From the NCBI RefSeq assembly GCF_900114155.1, contig NZ_FOSC01000005.1, forward strand, positions 62,001 through 126,000: DNA of 64,000 bases, read 5' to 3'. This document shows, in pieces, positions 49,716 to 59,091 of this stretch. The position numbers and the translations under genes are program-made. Within the stretch, counting starts at the first letter, position 1. The number at the start of each line of letters is the position of its first letter. This DNA is from Marinobacter persicus (lineage in GTDB: Bacteria; Pseudomonadota; Gammaproteobacteria; Pseudomonadales; Oleiphilaceae). The notes below the pieces were generated by a model. It ran no database searches. It was given only the letters and a program-made list of their open reading frames with translations, and had not been told where the DNA came from.

Positions 49716-49813
49716 GCAGGGGAATGGCTTTCCGAAAATTTGTGGAGCCACGGATGGCGGAACATAAGCGCCCAGGGATGGCTAGAGCGCTTTTCGGAAA
49801 GCCATTCCCCTGC
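49716..49813 (+). repeat. Stem-loop repeat, copy 2
   Basis: A perfect 23-base inverted repeat (49716-49738 against 49791-49813) encloses a 52-base core. The core aligns closely to copy 1 at 73-129 (TTTGTGGAGCC, GGATGGCGGAACATAAGCG, AGAGCGC). Inner hairpins are GCC-ACGGAT-GGC (49747-49758) and GCC-CAGGGAT-GGC (49770-49782 region), GGA triplets 21 bases apart. Arms differ from copy 1 yet remain complementary. Confidence 0.85.
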
Positions 49814-49857
49814 TCGGTGCGGGCGGGCCATCAGGCTGCCCAGGCGAGGCAAGCAAT

Positions 49858-49959
49858 CAGGCAGCAGCAAACTTTCCGGGACACGCTGTGAATACGTCCC
49901 TGTACGCTTGACTGCAGCATCCATGCTGCAGACAGTCCCGGAAAGTTCGCTTCTGCCTG
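49858..49959 (-). repeat. Stem-loop repeat, copy 3 (opposite orientation)
   Basis: 25-base inverted repeat with two mismatches (49858-49882 against 49935-49959) around a 52-base core. Read on the minus strand the core gives a 7-pair hairpin CTGCAGC-ATGGAT-GCTGCAG (49912-49931) and TAC-AGGGAC-GTA (49893-49904), GGA triplets 20 bases apart. It shares AAGCG and ACAGGGACGT with copy 1. It lies 44 bases from copy 2 and faces it. Confidence 0.8.
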
Positions 49960-49977
49960 CTTGCCCAGACAACACAG

Positions 49978-50006
49978 TTAAACGTAAACGCACACATTAA
50001 ACGTAA
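49978..50006 (+). repeat. Short direct repeat before aspS
   Basis: TTAAACGTAA occurs at 49978-49987 and 49997-50006, start to start 19 bases (close to two DNA turns), directly before the aspS start region. It could be an operator or a chance duplication. Confidence 0.45.
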
Positions 50007-50017
50007 CGGGAACCGGT

Positions 50018-51817
50018 ATGCGCAGTCATTATTGCGGTGGGATCAACGAATCCCACATTGATCAGGAAGTCACACTCTGCGGTTGGGTACACCGCCGCCG
50101 CGATCACGGCGGGGTTATCTTCCTGGATCTGCGGGATCGGGACGGCATGTCCCAGGTCGTGGTTGACCCAGACACCCCCGAAAGCTTTGCCCTGGCCGAG
50201 AAAGTCCGCAGCGAATACGTCATCAAGGTCACCGGCCGTGTGCGTCGCCGCCCCGCCGGCACCGAGAACAACAACATGCCCACCGGTCAGGTGGAGTTGT
50301 TGGGCAAACAACTGGAAATCCTGAACGCCGCCGCCACGCCGCCGTTCCCTCTGGACGAGCACGTGGACGTGGGCGAGGACGTGCGTCTGCGCTACCGCTT
50401 TGTGGACCTGCGCCGCCCGGAAATGATCAACCGCCTGCGCTTCCGTTCGCGGGTGACCAGCTACATCCGCAACTTCCTGGACAGCCGCGGCTTCATGGAT
50501 GTGGAAACCCCCATCCTGACCCGGGCCACCCCGGAAGGCGCCCGTGATTACCTGGTGCCTAGCCGCACCCACGAAGGCTCCTTCTTCGCGCTGCCGCAGT
50601 CGCCCCAGTTGTTCAAACAGCTGCTGATGGTGTCCGGGGTGGACCGCTACTACCAGATCGCCAAGTGCTTCCGCGACGAAGACCTGCGCGCCGATCGTCA
50701 GCCGGAGTTCACCCAGGTGGACATCGAGGCCTCCTTCATTGATGAAGAGACCCTGATGGGCCTGAACGAAGAGATGGTTCGCTCCCTGTTCAAAGACGTG
50801 CTGGAAGTGGACCTGCCGGAATTTCCGCGCATGCCGTACTCCGAGGCCATGCGTCGTTACGGCAGCGACAAGCCGGACCTGCGTATCCCGCTTGAGCTGC
50901 AGGATGTGAACGATCTGGTCGAAAATGTTGACTTCAAGGTGTTTGCCGGCCCAGCGAAAGACCCGAAAGGCCGTGTAGCAGCGCTGCGTGTACCAGGCGG
51001 TGGCAAGCTGACCCGCAAGCAGATTGACGACTACACCAAGTTTGTCGGCATCTATGGCGCCAAGGGGCTGGCTTACATCAAGGTTAACGAGCTGGCCAAG
51101 GGCATTGAAGGCTTGCAGTCTCCGATCATCAAGTTCCTGGGCGATGAGGCCGTGATGGCCATCATGGAGCGCGTGGGTGCCGAAGACGGCGATATCGTGT
51201 TCTTTGGCGCGGACAAGACCATGGTGGTCAACGAAGCCCTGGGCGCGCTGCGTATCAGGATCGGTCACGATCTGGACATGCTGACTTGCCAGTGGGCGCC
51301 GCTATGGGTGGTCGACTTTCCGATGTTCGAGGAAACCCCGGATGGCAGCCTGACCGCCATTCACCACCCGTTCACCGCGCCGTCCTGCAGCCCCGAAGAG
51401 CTGGCGGCCGATCCGGCCAACGCCCTGTCCCGCGCCTACGACATGGTGCTGAACGGTACCGAGCTGGGTGGTGGTTCCATCCGTATCCACAGCGAGCAGA
51501 TGCAGGAAGCGGTATTCCGCATCCTGGGCATTGGTGAAGAAGAGGCTCGCGCCAAGTTTGGCTTCCTGCTGGACGCCCTCAAGTACGGCTGCCCGCCGCA
51601 CGGTGGCCTGGCCTTCGGTCTGGACCGTCTGGTGATGCTGATGACTGGTTCCAGCTCCATCCGTGACGTGATTGCTTTCCCGAAAACCCAGAGCGCTACT
51701 TGTCTGATGACCCAGGCGCCGGGCGAAGTGGATGAGAAACAGCTCAAAGAGCTGAACATCCGCCTGCGTCGCTCGGCCAAGGCTGCCGATGGCAACAAGA
51801 GTGAGGACAAGGCGTAA
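50018..51817 (+). CDS. aspS: Aspartyl-tRNA synthetase, probably non-discriminating
   Basis: Class IIb synthetase charging tRNA-Asp. Anticodon-binding OB fold at 1-105, then the catalytic core with motif 2 ([15 protein letters not shown]) and motif 3 ([12 protein letters not shown]), with a bacterial GAD insertion between. 599 residues against 590 in E. coli. H30 (RRRDHGG) stands where E. coli has L30, and G82 (RRPAGT) where E. coli has a lysine. These positions set tRNA-Asn tolerance in P. aeruginosa, so Asp-tRNA-Asn formation is expected. Preceded by a long repeat-bearing leader. Confidence 0.97.
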   Translation: MRSHYCGGINESHIDQEVTLCGWVHRRRDHGGVIFLDLRDRDGMSQVVVDPDTPESFALAEKVRSEYVIKVTGRVRRRPAGTENNNMPTGQVELLGKQLEILNAAATPPFPLDEHVDVGEDVRLRYRFVDLRRPEMINRLRFRSRVTSYIRNFLDSRGFMDVETPILTRATPEGARDYLVPSRTHEGSFFALPQSPQLFKQLLMVSGVDRYYQIAKCFRDEDLRADRQPEFTQVDIEASFIDEETLMGLNEEMVRSLFKDVLEVDLPEFPRMPYSEAMRRYGSDKPDLRIPLELQDVNDLVENVDFKVFAGPAKDPKGRVAALRVPGGGKLTRKQIDDYTKFVGIYGAKGLAYIKVNELAKGIEGLQSPIIKFLGDEAVMAIMERVGAEDGDIVFFGADKTMVVNEALGALRIRIGHDLDMLTCQWAPLWVVDFPMFEETPDGSLTAIHHPFTAPSCSPEELAADPANALSRAYDMVLNGTELGGGSIRIHSEQMQEAVFRILGIGEEEARAKFGFLLDALKYGCPPHGGLAFGLDRLVMLMTGSSSIRDVIAFPKTQSATCLMTQAPGEVDEKQLKELNIRLRRSAKAADGNKSEDKA

Positions 51818-51826
51818 ATTCTGTTC

Positions 51827-51851
51827 ACCGGGGCGGCTTTGCTGCCCCGGT
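51827..51851 (+). other. Stem-loop between aspS and yebC
   Basis: ACCGGGGC (51827-51834) pairs with GCCCCGGT (51844-51851) over a 9-base loop. No T-tract follows, so it is not a classical terminator. It ends 10 bases before the yebC ribosome site. Confidence 0.6.
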
Positions 51852-51872
51852 TAACCGAAAGGAGTTTTGATA

Positions 51873-52616
51873 ATGGCTGGACACAGTAAATGGGCCAATA
51901 TCAAGCACCGCAAAGCGGCCCAGGATGCCAAGCGCGGCAAGATTTTCACCAAGATCATCCGTGAGCTGGTTGTGGCCGCGCGCCTCGGCGGGGGAGACCC
52001 GAACGATAACCCCCGGTTGCGGGCGGTGGTCGACAAGGCCCTGACCGCCAACATGAAAAAAGACACCATCGAGCGGGCCATTGAACGGGGCGCCGGCGGT
52101 GGTGATGACAACAACTACGAAGAGCTCACCTACGAGGGCTACGGCCCCGGTGGCGTAGCATTCTTCGTGGAAGTCATGACCGACAACAAAAACCGCACCG
52201 TGGCCGAGGTTCGCAACGCCTTCAATAAATCCGGCGGCAACCTGGGCACCGACGGCTCGGTGGCCTACCTGTTCACCAAACAGGGCATTATCAGTTACGG
52301 CCCGGAAGTGGACGGCGACAAGCTGATGGAGGCGGCGCTGGAAGCTGGCGCCGAGGATCTGCAGGAGCAGGAAGATGGCTCCTATGAGATTGTCACCACG
52401 CCCGAAGAATACCTGGATGTGAAAGAATCCCTGGTCAAATCCGGGCTCAAGCCCGATAACTCGGAAGTGACCATGGTGCCAGCCACCCGTGTGGAATTGG
52501 ACCGGGAAGGCGCCGAGAAGATTCTGAAGTTGATTGATACCCTGGAAGATCTGGACGATGTCCAGAACGTGTACCACAACGCGGAAATTTCCGCTGAGAT
52601 CATGGAATCCCTCTGA
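51873..52616 (+). CDS. yebC: YebC/PmpR-family protein
   Basis: 247-residue YebC-type protein; family members are DNA-binding regulators or, in recent work, act on ribosomes stalled at proline runs. Diagnostic [20 protein letters not shown] at the N-terminus. The ATG at 51873 with AAGGAG about 8 bases upstream is preferred to the TTG two codons earlier. Located before ruvC, as in many Proteobacteria. Confidence 0.95.
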   Translation: MAGHSKWANIKHRKAAQDAKRGKIFTKIIRELVVAARLGGGDPNDNPRLRAVVDKALTANMKKDTIERAIERGAGGGDDNNYEELTYEGYGPGGVAFFVEVMTDNKNRTVAEVRNAFNKSGGNLGTDGSVAYLFTKQGIISYGPEVDGDKLMEAALEAGAEDLQEQEDGSYEIVTTPEEYLDVKESLVKSGLKPDNSEVTMVPATRVELDREGAEKILKLIDTLEDLDDVQNVYHNAEISAEIMESL

Positions 52617-52649
52617 GGTGGTTCCTCCAACCGGGAGCAGGGCAGTCTG

Positions 52650-53177
52650 ATGGCCATTATTCTGGGCGTGGACCCCGGTTCCCGCATCACTGGCTACGGT
52701 ATTATCCGTGTGGAAGGCCGTACCACCGAGTACATCGACAGCGGCTGCATCCGCGTGGGCGACAAGCCCTGGGCCGAGCGCCTGCAAACCATCTTTCACA
52801 GTCTGGCTTTGCTGATTGGCGAGTACCGGCCCGAAGAGTTTGCCATCGAACAGGTGTTCATGGCCCGCAACCCGGATTCCGCGCTCAAACTGGGTCAGGC
52901 CCGGGGCGCCGCTATTGTCAGCGCCGCCAACAGCGGCTTGCCCGTCCACGAGTACTCGGCTCGCCAGGTCAAGCAGGCGGTGGTGGGTACTGGTGGCGCC
53001 GATAAGGCCCAGGTTCAGCACATGGTGCAAACGCTGCTGAAGTTGTCCCGCAAACCCCAGGCCGATGCCGCCGATGCCCTGGCCATCGCCCTGTGTCACG
53101 CCCACATGAACCAGAGTGTACTGCGGCTGGCCAGCTCCGGCGGGAAAGTCAGAAGCGGTCGGGTGCGCCGCCAATAA
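52650..53177 (+). CDS. ruvC: RuvC Holliday-junction resolvase
   Basis: Endonuclease that cuts Holliday junctions symmetrically. D7 ([13 protein letters not shown]), E67 region ([11 protein letters not shown]) and the C-terminal [14 protein letters not shown] aspartates form the metal site. 175 residues is normal. Followed by ruvA after 30 bases that include a perfect 14-base palindrome. Confidence 0.96.
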   Translation: MAIILGVDPGSRITGYGIIRVEGRTTEYIDSGCIRVGDKPWAERLQTIFHSLALLIGEYRPEEFAIEQVFMARNPDSALKLGQARGAAIVSAANSGLPVHEYSARQVKQAVVGTGGADKAQVQHMVQTLLKLSRKPQADAADALAIALCHAHMNQSVLRLASSGGKVRSGRVRRQ

Positions 53178-53179
53178 CC

Positions 53180-53193
53180 GGCTCCCGGGAGCC
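53180..53193 (+). promoter_or_regulatory. Palindrome abutting the ruvA ribosome-binding site
   Basis: GGCTCCCGGGAGCC is a perfect 14-base palindrome ending one base before AAAGGAG (53194-53200), the ruvA ribosome site. As RNA, a stem here with minimal loop is poor, but dimer or protein binding could modulate ruvA translation. Confidence 0.5.
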
Positions 53194-53207
53194 AAAGGAG
53201 ACCTTTC

Positions 53208-53834
53208 TTGATTGGTCGTATTCGAGGATTGCTGATTGAAAAAACGCCGGGCCATGCGCTGGTGGAATGCGCCGGGCTGGGTTATGAAATCGATATTCCC
53301 TACACCACCTTCTTTCACTTGCCCGATACCGGCCAGGAAGTGACCCTGCATACCCATTTCGCCGTTCGCGAGGATGCCCAGAGCCTGTTCGGCTTTGCCT
53401 CCAGGCTGGACCGGGATCTGTTCCGGCTGCTGATCAAAGTCAACGGGGTTGGCCCCAAGCTGGCCGTGGGCATTCTGTCGGGACTGGATGCCCAGCAGTT
53501 CATCCGCTGCGTGGAAACCCGCGATGTCAATGCCCTGGTCAAGCTGCCCGGGGTGGGCAAGAAAACCGCCGAGCGCCTGCTGATCGACATGGCCGACCGA
53601 ATTGGTCAACTCGAAGGCCAGTTCGTGCCCGGCGAACCGGTGGCCGCAAAGCCTGGAGAACCCGCCCCGGAACCGTCCGCTCCGGACCCCGGCGAAGAGG
53701 CGGAAGCAGCGTTGATCGCCCTTGGCTACAAGCCCCAGGAAGCCGCCAAGGCCATCAGCAAGGTGGCCGAGCCGGGCATGAACAGCGAGGCGCTGATACG
53801 CCTGGCGCTGAAAAACATGATTCCTACCCGTTAA
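53208..53834 (+). CDS. ruvA: RuvA, Holliday-junction branch-migration subunit
   Basis: Tetrameric junction-binding protein partnering RuvB. OB domain at 1-62 (MIGRIRGLLIEKTPGHALVE), helix-hairpin-helix pairs with VNGVGPKLAVGIL and LPGVGKKTAERLL, flexible linker and C-terminal domain III that contacts RuvB. The TTG start at 53208 has AAAGGAG 7 bases upstream. 208 residues against 203 in E. coli. Confidence 0.96.
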   Translation: MIGRIRGLLIEKTPGHALVECAGLGYEIDIPYTTFFHLPDTGQEVTLHTHFAVREDAQSLFGFASRLDRDLFRLLIKVNGVGPKLAVGILSGLDAQQFIRCVETRDVNALVKLPGVGKKTAERLLIDMADRIGQLEGQFVPGEPVAAKPGEPAPEPSAPDPGEEAEAALIALGYKPQEAAKAISKVAEPGMNSEALIRLALKNMIPTR

Positions 53835-54001
53835 AGGTGTGCCGGGCGCTGATGTTGGTCCGGTTTGCTGTTAAGGTTTATGACAGCAATCTGTAGAGAG
53901 CGTAACGTGACTCACACACTTCCCCTTGTAGAATTGGCGCCAGCAAACGAGCCAGCCCGGACAAACCGGGCATGGTCAGGTGCCAGCAACCGGATGTCGC
54001 C

Positions 54002-55033
54002 ATGATCGAATCGGATCGACTGATCACCCCCAATGCGGGGGATTACGAAGAAGTCCAGGATCGCGCCATACGCCCGAGCCTGCTGGCCGACTATGTGGGC
54101 CAGCCCACCGTGCGTGAGCAAATGGAGATCTTTATCTCCGCTGCCCGTGGCCGGGAAGAGGCACTGGACCATACGCTGATTTTTGGCCCGCCCGGCCTTG
54201 GCAAAACCACCCTGGCCAACATCATCGCCAATGAAATGGGCGTGTCGATCAAGACCACGTCAGGGCCGGTCCTGGAAAAGGCGGGAGATCTGGCCGCGCT
54301 GCTGACCAACCTGGAAGAGGGCGATGTTCTCTTCATCGATGAAATTCATCGCCTGAGCGCGGCGGTGGAGGAAGTGCTTTATCCGGCCATGGAAGACTAT
54401 CAGCTGGATATCATGATCGGCGAGGGGCCGGCCGCCCGCTCCATCAAACTGGATTTGCCTCCATTCACCCTGGTGGGAGCCACCACCCGGGCCGGGCTGC
54501 TGACCTCGCCGCTGCGCGACCGTTTCGGCATTGTCCAGCGCCTCGAGTTTTATAACACCTCGGATCTGACGCACATTATTATGCGCTCGGCCCGTTTGTC
54601 CTCGGTGGACATCGACGAGCAGGGCGCCTTTGAAATTGCCCGTCGCTCCCGGGGCACGCCCCGGATCGCCAACCGGCTGTTGCGCCGGGTCCGGGATTTT
54701 GCCGAAGTACGCAGCAATGGCCATATCAGTTCGGATATTGCCGATCAGGCCCTGAACATGCTGAAGGTGGACAACCAGGGTTTTGATCACATGGACCGCC
54801 GGTTACTGTTGGCAATGATTGAAAAGTTCGACGGCGGTCCGGTGGGCGTGGAAAGTCTGGCGGCGGCCATCAGCGAAGAGCGGGGCACCATCGAAGACGT
54901 GCTGGAGCCCTTCCTGATCCAGCAAGGGTTCATGATCCGCACGCCCCGGGGCCGGATGGTGACCTCCCACGCCTATCAGCATTTTGGAGTCAGATTGCCG
55001 AAATCCGCCCAGGAGGAAGACCTTTTTGACTGA
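54002..55033 (+). CDS. ruvB: RuvB, branch-migration ATPase
   Basis: Hexameric AAA+ motor. Walker [14 protein letters not shown], Walker [10 protein letters not shown], sensor region GATTRAGLL and arginine finger PLRDRFGI, then a winged-helix domain. ATG 54002 ([10 protein letters not shown]) is chosen; an in-frame ATG 30 bases earlier is not supported by the family. 343 residues. Its end overlaps ybgC by 8 bases. Confidence 0.96.
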   Translation: MIESDRLITPNAGDYEEVQDRAIRPSLLADYVGQPTVREQMEIFISAARGREEALDHTLIFGPPGLGKTTLANIIANEMGVSIKTTSGPVLEKAGDLAALLTNLEEGDVLFIDEIHRLSAAVEEVLYPAMEDYQLDIMIGEGPAARSIKLDLPPFTLVGATTRAGLLTSPLRDRFGIVQRLEFYNTSDLTHIIMRSARLSSVDIDEQGAFEIARRSRGTPRIANRLLRRVRDFAEVRSNGHISSDIADQALNMLKVDNQGFDHMDRRLLLAMIEKFDGGPVGVESLAAAISEERGTIEDVLEPFLIQQGFMIRTPRGRMVTSHAYQHFGVRLPKSAQEEDLFD

Positions 55034-55451
55034 GCAGACGCCGGAAGCCCGTTTTGAGTTGCCCATTCGCGTTTACATTGAAGACACCGATGCCGGCGGC
55101 ATTGTGTTTCACGCGAAATACCTGCATTACATGGAGCGAGCCCGCACCGAGTGGATTCGCAGCCGGGGCGTGAGCCTGCGGGCGGGGCTGGAGCACAACA
55201 TCAGTTACGTGGTGCAGCGGATGGATATCAATTACCGTGCCCCGGCCAGGCTGGATGACCAGTTGCTGGCGACGGCCGAGCCAATCGCGTTCTCCAGGGT
55301 CTGGATGAACTTCCGGCAACAGGTGCTTCGCGCCTCCGATCGGACCCTGTTGTGTGAAGCCGAGGTGCGTGTGGCCTGCATCTCGCTTGACACTGGCAAG
55401 CCGAGGCGCTTGCCGGAAGACATGCAGAATCTTTTGAAGAACGCCATTTAA
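55026..55451 (+). CDS. ybgC: YbgC acyl-CoA thioesterase of the tol-pal cluster
   Basis: Hotdog-fold thioesterase. The active aspartate is in [18 protein letters not shown] at about 16-33. 141 residues matches YbgC. The TTG at 55026 has AGGAGG 8 bases upstream, lying inside the ruvB 3' end, so ruvB and the Tol cluster are linked at least by overlap. It is often co-transcribed with tolQ and reported to associate with phospholipid-synthesis enzymes. Confidence 0.94.
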   Translation: MTEQTPEARFELPIRVYIEDTDAGGIVFHAKYLHYMERARTEWIRSRGVSLRAGLEHNISYVVQRMDINYRAPARLDDQLLATAEPIAFSRVWMNFRQQVLRASDRTLLCEAEVRVACISLDTGKPRRLPEDMQNLLKNAI

Positions 55452-55489
55452 CCTATTAATAACACGATCTATCTTTGCAGGAGTATACA

Positions 55490-56176
55490 GTGGAAGCGGA
55501 ACTGTCGGTCTGGCATCTGATTGCGAACGCGGGGATTCTGGTACAGCTGGTAATGTTGTTGCTGGTACTGGCTTCGGTGATCTCCTGGGCGCTTATTTTT
55601 CAGCGTATCCAGGTTTTCCGTAAGGCCAGACAGGCGCAGCTGGACTTTGAAAGCCGTTTCTGGTCGGGCATGGATCTGGGGCAGCTTTACAAAGAGGTGA
55701 ATGACAACCCAACCCCATACTCCGGACTGGAATCGGTCTTCCGGGCCGGCTTCAAGGAATTCTCCCGTCTGCGTCAGCAAAGCCGGGATGCCGACGCGGT
55801 CATGGAAGGCAGTCAGCGGGCCATGCGCGTGGCGTTCTCCCGCGAGCAGGAGCGGCTGGAAACCCACTTGCCGTTTCTGGCCACCGTTGGTTCCACCAGC
55901 CCCTACGTTGGTCTGTTCGGCACTGTCTGGGGCATCATGAACTCGTTCCGCGGCCTGGCGCAGGTGCAGCAAGCCACCCTGGCGACGGTAGCGCCGGGCA
56001 TTTCCGAAGCCCTGATTGCCACGGCCATGGGCCTGTTTGCCGCCATTCCGGCGGTGGTGGCCTATAACCGTTTCGCCGCCCGCTCCGAATCGCTGCTGAA
56101 AAACTACGAAACCTTTGCCGAAGAGTTTTCCAGTATTCTGCATCGGCGCGTACACAGCAGTGAGCAGGCCTCATGA
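55490..56176 (+). CDS. tolQ: TolQ
   Basis: Inner-membrane proton-channel subunit of Tol-Pal, which constricts the outer membrane at division. 228 residues, membrane segments about 16-36, 130-152 and 167-190. TSPYVGLFGTVWGIMNSF is the family signature. The GTG at 55490 has GGAG 6 bases upstream and starts MEAELSVWHLI; 31 bases separate the stop from tolR. Confidence 0.96.
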   Translation: MEAELSVWHLIANAGILVQLVMLLLVLASVISWALIFQRIQVFRKARQAQLDFESRFWSGMDLGQLYKEVNDNPTPYSGLESVFRAGFKEFSRLRQQSRDADAVMEGSQRAMRVAFSREQERLETHLPFLATVGSTSPYVGLFGTVWGIMNSFRGLAQVQQATLATVAPGISEALIATAMGLFAAIPAVVAYNRFAARSESLLKNYETFAEEFSSILHRRVHSSEQAS

Positions 56177-56207
56177 TTGAACGTTTATCCGTTGGGAGAA
56201 GCGCACT

Positions 56208-56654
56208 ATGAAAGGCATGGGAATGATGTCGCAGCAGCGGCGCAAGCCAATGGCGGAAATCAACGTGGTGCCCTATATCGACGTGATGCTGGTGTTGCTG
56301 GTGATCTTCATGGTGACCGCCCCAATGCTCACTCAGGGGGTGAAAGTCGATTTGCCGGAAACCACCTCCGATCCCATCCAGCAGGATAAGGACGTGGAAC
56401 CGATTACCGTTTCCGTGGACAGCAACGGTGCCTATTATCTGGAGGTGGGCGATGACCGGGGCAACGCCATTTCCCTGGAACAGGTGCGTGAACAGGTGGC
56501 CAAGATCCTGTCCCAGCGTACAAGCGCCGAAGTGCTGGTGCGGGGCGACGAATATGTGGATTACGGGCAGGTGGTCCGGTTGATGGCGGAGCTGAAATCA
56601 GCGGGCGCCACCGGTATCGGGCTGATTACCGATGCACCTGACGACAATCGGTAA
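56208..56654 (+). CDS. tolR: TolR
   Basis: Partner of TolQ with one membrane helix at about 20-42 whose aspartate (PYIDVMLVLLVIFMV) carries protons. The N-terminal RRKPMAEINVV is typical. The periplasmic domain binds peptidoglycan. 148 residues. Followed by tolA after 18 bases. Confidence 0.96.
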   Translation: MKGMGMMSQQRRKPMAEINVVPYIDVMLVLLVIFMVTAPMLTQGVKVDLPETTSDPIQQDKDVEPITVSVDSNGAYYLEVGDDRGNAISLEQVREQVAKILSQRTSAEVLVRGDEYVDYGQVVRLMAELKSAGATGIGLITDAPDDNR

Positions 56655-56672
56655 CGCTGCGGTGGAGATGCT

Positions 56673-57701
56673 GTGACAGGTCACGAACGTGAAAGCATCA
56701 GCACCGGAACCGCGCCCTGGCTGTCGGGCGTGGCATTTTCGGTGATTCTGCATGGGCTGATTGCCGTGCTTGCCCTTGTCGGTTGGAGTTGGTCAGGCTC
56801 CACGCCGCCGGAGCCGCAGCCCAACGCCATTTCGGCCCGGCTGGTCAGTCCCGAGCCGAAACCCTCGCCAGTGGTCGAGGAGCAGGATCGGGAAGAGCAG
56901 AGACAAAAGGAGCGGGAGCGCCAGAAGCGGGAAGAGGAGCGCCAGGAGGCTGAACGCCAACGGCAGCAGGAAGAACAGGCCCGACGGGAAGCCGAACGTC
57001 AGGCAGAAGCGCAAAAACAGCGTGAAGCTGAGCGGCAGCGTCAGGAAGCCCAGGCGAAAGAGCGTGCCGAGCAGAAAGCCCGTGAGGAAGAGGCCGCCCG
57101 CAAGAAAGCCGAAGCCGAGGCAAAGGAGCGTGAGCGCCGCCGTCAGGAGGAAGAGCGCAAACGCCAGGAAGAGGCCCGCCGCAAGGCCGAAGAGGAAAAA
57201 CGGCGTCAGGAGGAGCAGCGCAGAAAAGAAGAGGCTGAGCGCAAGCGCCAGGCTGAAGAGGAAGCCGAACGTAAACGCCGGGAGGCCGAGCGCAGGCTCC
57301 GGGAGCAGCAGTTGGAAGCCCTGGCGGAGAAGCAGGAACAGGAAGCAAGGGAAGCCGAGCGCCGTCGCCGGGAAGCCGAGGCTGCGCGGGCCCGTGAAGC
57401 GCAGATGCTGTCGGAAAGCCAGAAGTACCAGGGGCTGATTCGCGAGCGGTTGAGCCAGGCCTGGTATCCGCCGTCGTCAGCCACGGAGGACATGACAGCC
57501 CGCTTGCAGATTACCCTGTTGCCCACCGGTGAACTGGCCAGCGTTAAACTGGTCAACAGCAGTGGCAACACAGCGTTTGATAACTCGGCACTGGGCGCGG
57601 TGCGCTCGTTAAGCCGATATCCGGTGCCGGATAACCGTGACACGTTCGAACGGTATTTCCGGCAATTTACCATTGAGTTCAATCCCGAGCGATTGCGATG
57701 A
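56673..57701 (+). CDS. tolA: TolA
   Basis: Trans-periplasmic bridge from TolQR to TolB-Pal. Membrane anchor at about 17-36, then a very long Glu/Arg/Lys/Gln/Ala-rich coiled coil from about 65 to 245, then domain III (about 255-342, MTARLQITLLPTGELASVKL) that contacts TolB. The GTG start has GGTGGAG about 6 bases upstream. 342 residues compare with 421 in E. coli; the coiled coil is the part that varies. Its stop overlaps the tolB ATG. Confidence 0.95.
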   Translation: MTGHERESISTGTAPWLSGVAFSVILHGLIAVLALVGWSWSGSTPPEPQPNAISARLVSPEPKPSPVVEEQDREEQRQKERERQKREEERQEAERQRQQEEQARREAERQAEAQKQREAERQRQEAQAKERAEQKAREEEAARKKAEAEAKERERRRQEEERKRQEEARRKAEEEKRRQEEQRRKEEAERKRQAEEEAERKRREAERRLREQQLEALAEKQEQEAREAERRRREAEAARAREAQMLSESQKYQGLIRERLSQAWYPPSSATEDMTARLQITLLPTGELASVKLVNSSGNTAFDNSALGAVRSLSRYPVPDNRDTFERYFRQFTIEFNPERLR

Positions 57702-59041
57702 AGCGGATAAAATCCATGACAGCAAAGCGAGCTTATCCACGCAGTTATGCCAATCCAGTGCTGACACTGGCTGTTGCATTTTTGATGCTTGCGGCCACCG
57801 GCAGTGCCCGCGCGGAGCTGCTTATTCGCATTACCGAAGGGGCGAATGCGGCCATTCCGGTCGCGGTTGTGCCCTTTGCCGAAAGCGGCACCATGCCGGC
57901 GGGGGACAAAATCGGCAGCATTGTGCGATCGGATCTGACCATGAGTGGCCAGTTTAATCTGCTGGCGCCCGAAAAAATGCTCAGTTTGCCGTCGCAGCGT
58001 TCAGACGTGTATTTCCGGGACTGGCGCATGCTCGGTCAGCGCTATCTGCTGGTAGGACAGGTGTCGCGGGAAGGAGACCAGTTGCGTGCCCGATACGAGT
58101 TGTTCGACGTCAATCGTGAACAGCGCATCCTGGGGGAGACAGCGTCGGCCCCGGCCAGCAGAGCCCGCTCACTGGGCCATCACATCAGCGACAAGGTTTA
58201 TGAAGCCATTACCGGTGAACCGGGTGTGTTCTCAACACGACTGGCTTATGTCACCGTCGCCGGTCAGGGGGAGGATATTCGCTATCGGCTGCAGGTCAGT
58301 GACGTGGATGGCAAACGCTCGAAAGTCCGGCTGGAGAGTGGCGAGCCGATACTGTCGCCAGCGTGGTCGCCGGATGGCAAGAAACTGGCTTATGTGTCGT
58401 TTGAAACCGGCAAGCCGGTTATCTTTGTTCACGAGCTGGCCACCGGAGAGCGGCGGAAAGTGGCGGACTTCCGTGGTCTGAATTCGGCACCGGCATGGTC
58501 ACCCGATGGAAAGTCGTTGTTGATGACTCTGTCGCGGGACGGCAACGCCGAAGTCTATAAAATGGAGCTGGCCAGCGGTGATCTGACCCGTCTGACCCAT
58601 CACTGGGCGATCGATACCGAAGGTAGTTGGGACCATTCGGGAAGGGGGATTTTCTTCACCTCTGACCGGTCCGGTGGGCCGCAGATTTACCATATGGAGC
58701 GTCTGGGAGGCGAGGCCCGACGGATCACCTTTGGTGGTCGCTACAACGCCCGGCCCAGACCGGACGCCAACGGGGAGTACGTGTACTACGTGCATCAGCG
58801 GGAAGGGGAGTTTGTTATCGCCCGCACCCATCTGGATAACGGGCAGGAAAGTATTGTGACCCGTACCGGCGCGGACGAATCGCCCAGCCTTTCTCCCAAC
58901 GGCCGGCTTCTGATCTATGCCACCGAGCAGGATGGCGACAGCGTTCTGAGCGTGGTGTCCACCGAGGGCGGCGCCGCCTACAGCCTGCCAGCCGCGGAGG
59001 GCGAAGTTCGTGACCCGGCCTGGGGGCCGATCACCCGATAG
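57698..59041 (+). CDS. tolB: TolB
   Basis: Periplasmic beta-propeller that binds Pal and TolA. Signal peptide to about residue 39 (ATGSARA cleavage site), an N-terminal domain, then six WD-like blades with repeated SPAWSPDGKKLAY motifs at about 225-420. 447 residues. ATGA overlap with tolA couples translation. pal follows after 50 bases. Confidence 0.97.
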   Translation: MKRIKSMTAKRAYPRSYANPVLTLAVAFLMLAATGSARAELLIRITEGANAAIPVAVVPFAESGTMPAGDKIGSIVRSDLTMSGQFNLLAPEKMLSLPSQRSDVYFRDWRMLGQRYLLVGQVSREGDQLRARYELFDVNREQRILGETASAPASRARSLGHHISDKVYEAITGEPGVFSTRLAYVTVAGQGEDIRYRLQVSDVDGKRSKVRLESGEPILSPAWSPDGKKLAYVSFETGKPVIFVHELATGERRKVADFRGLNSAPAWSPDGKSLLMTLSRDGNAEVYKMELASGDLTRLTHHWAIDTEGSWDHSGRGIFFTSDRSGGPQIYHMERLGGEARRITFGGRYNARPRPDANGEYVYYVHQREGEFVIARTHLDNGQESIVTRTGADESPSLSPNGRLLIYATEQDGDSVLSVVSTEGGAAYSLPAAEGEVRDPAWGPITR

Positions 59042-59091
59042 TGCAAACCGAAAACCATTGTTAACCGGATGTCAAAAGAGGAAACCTGACT

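Noticed and set aside
49583..49891. A 102-residue open frame over the fabR-aspS gap
   Set aside because: It runs straight through repeat copy 2, has no ribosome site or family features, and the repeat structure explains the sequence better.
49716..49959. CRISPR array or IS remnant
   Set aside because: No regularly spaced identical repeats, no transposase fragment and no target-site duplication are visible.
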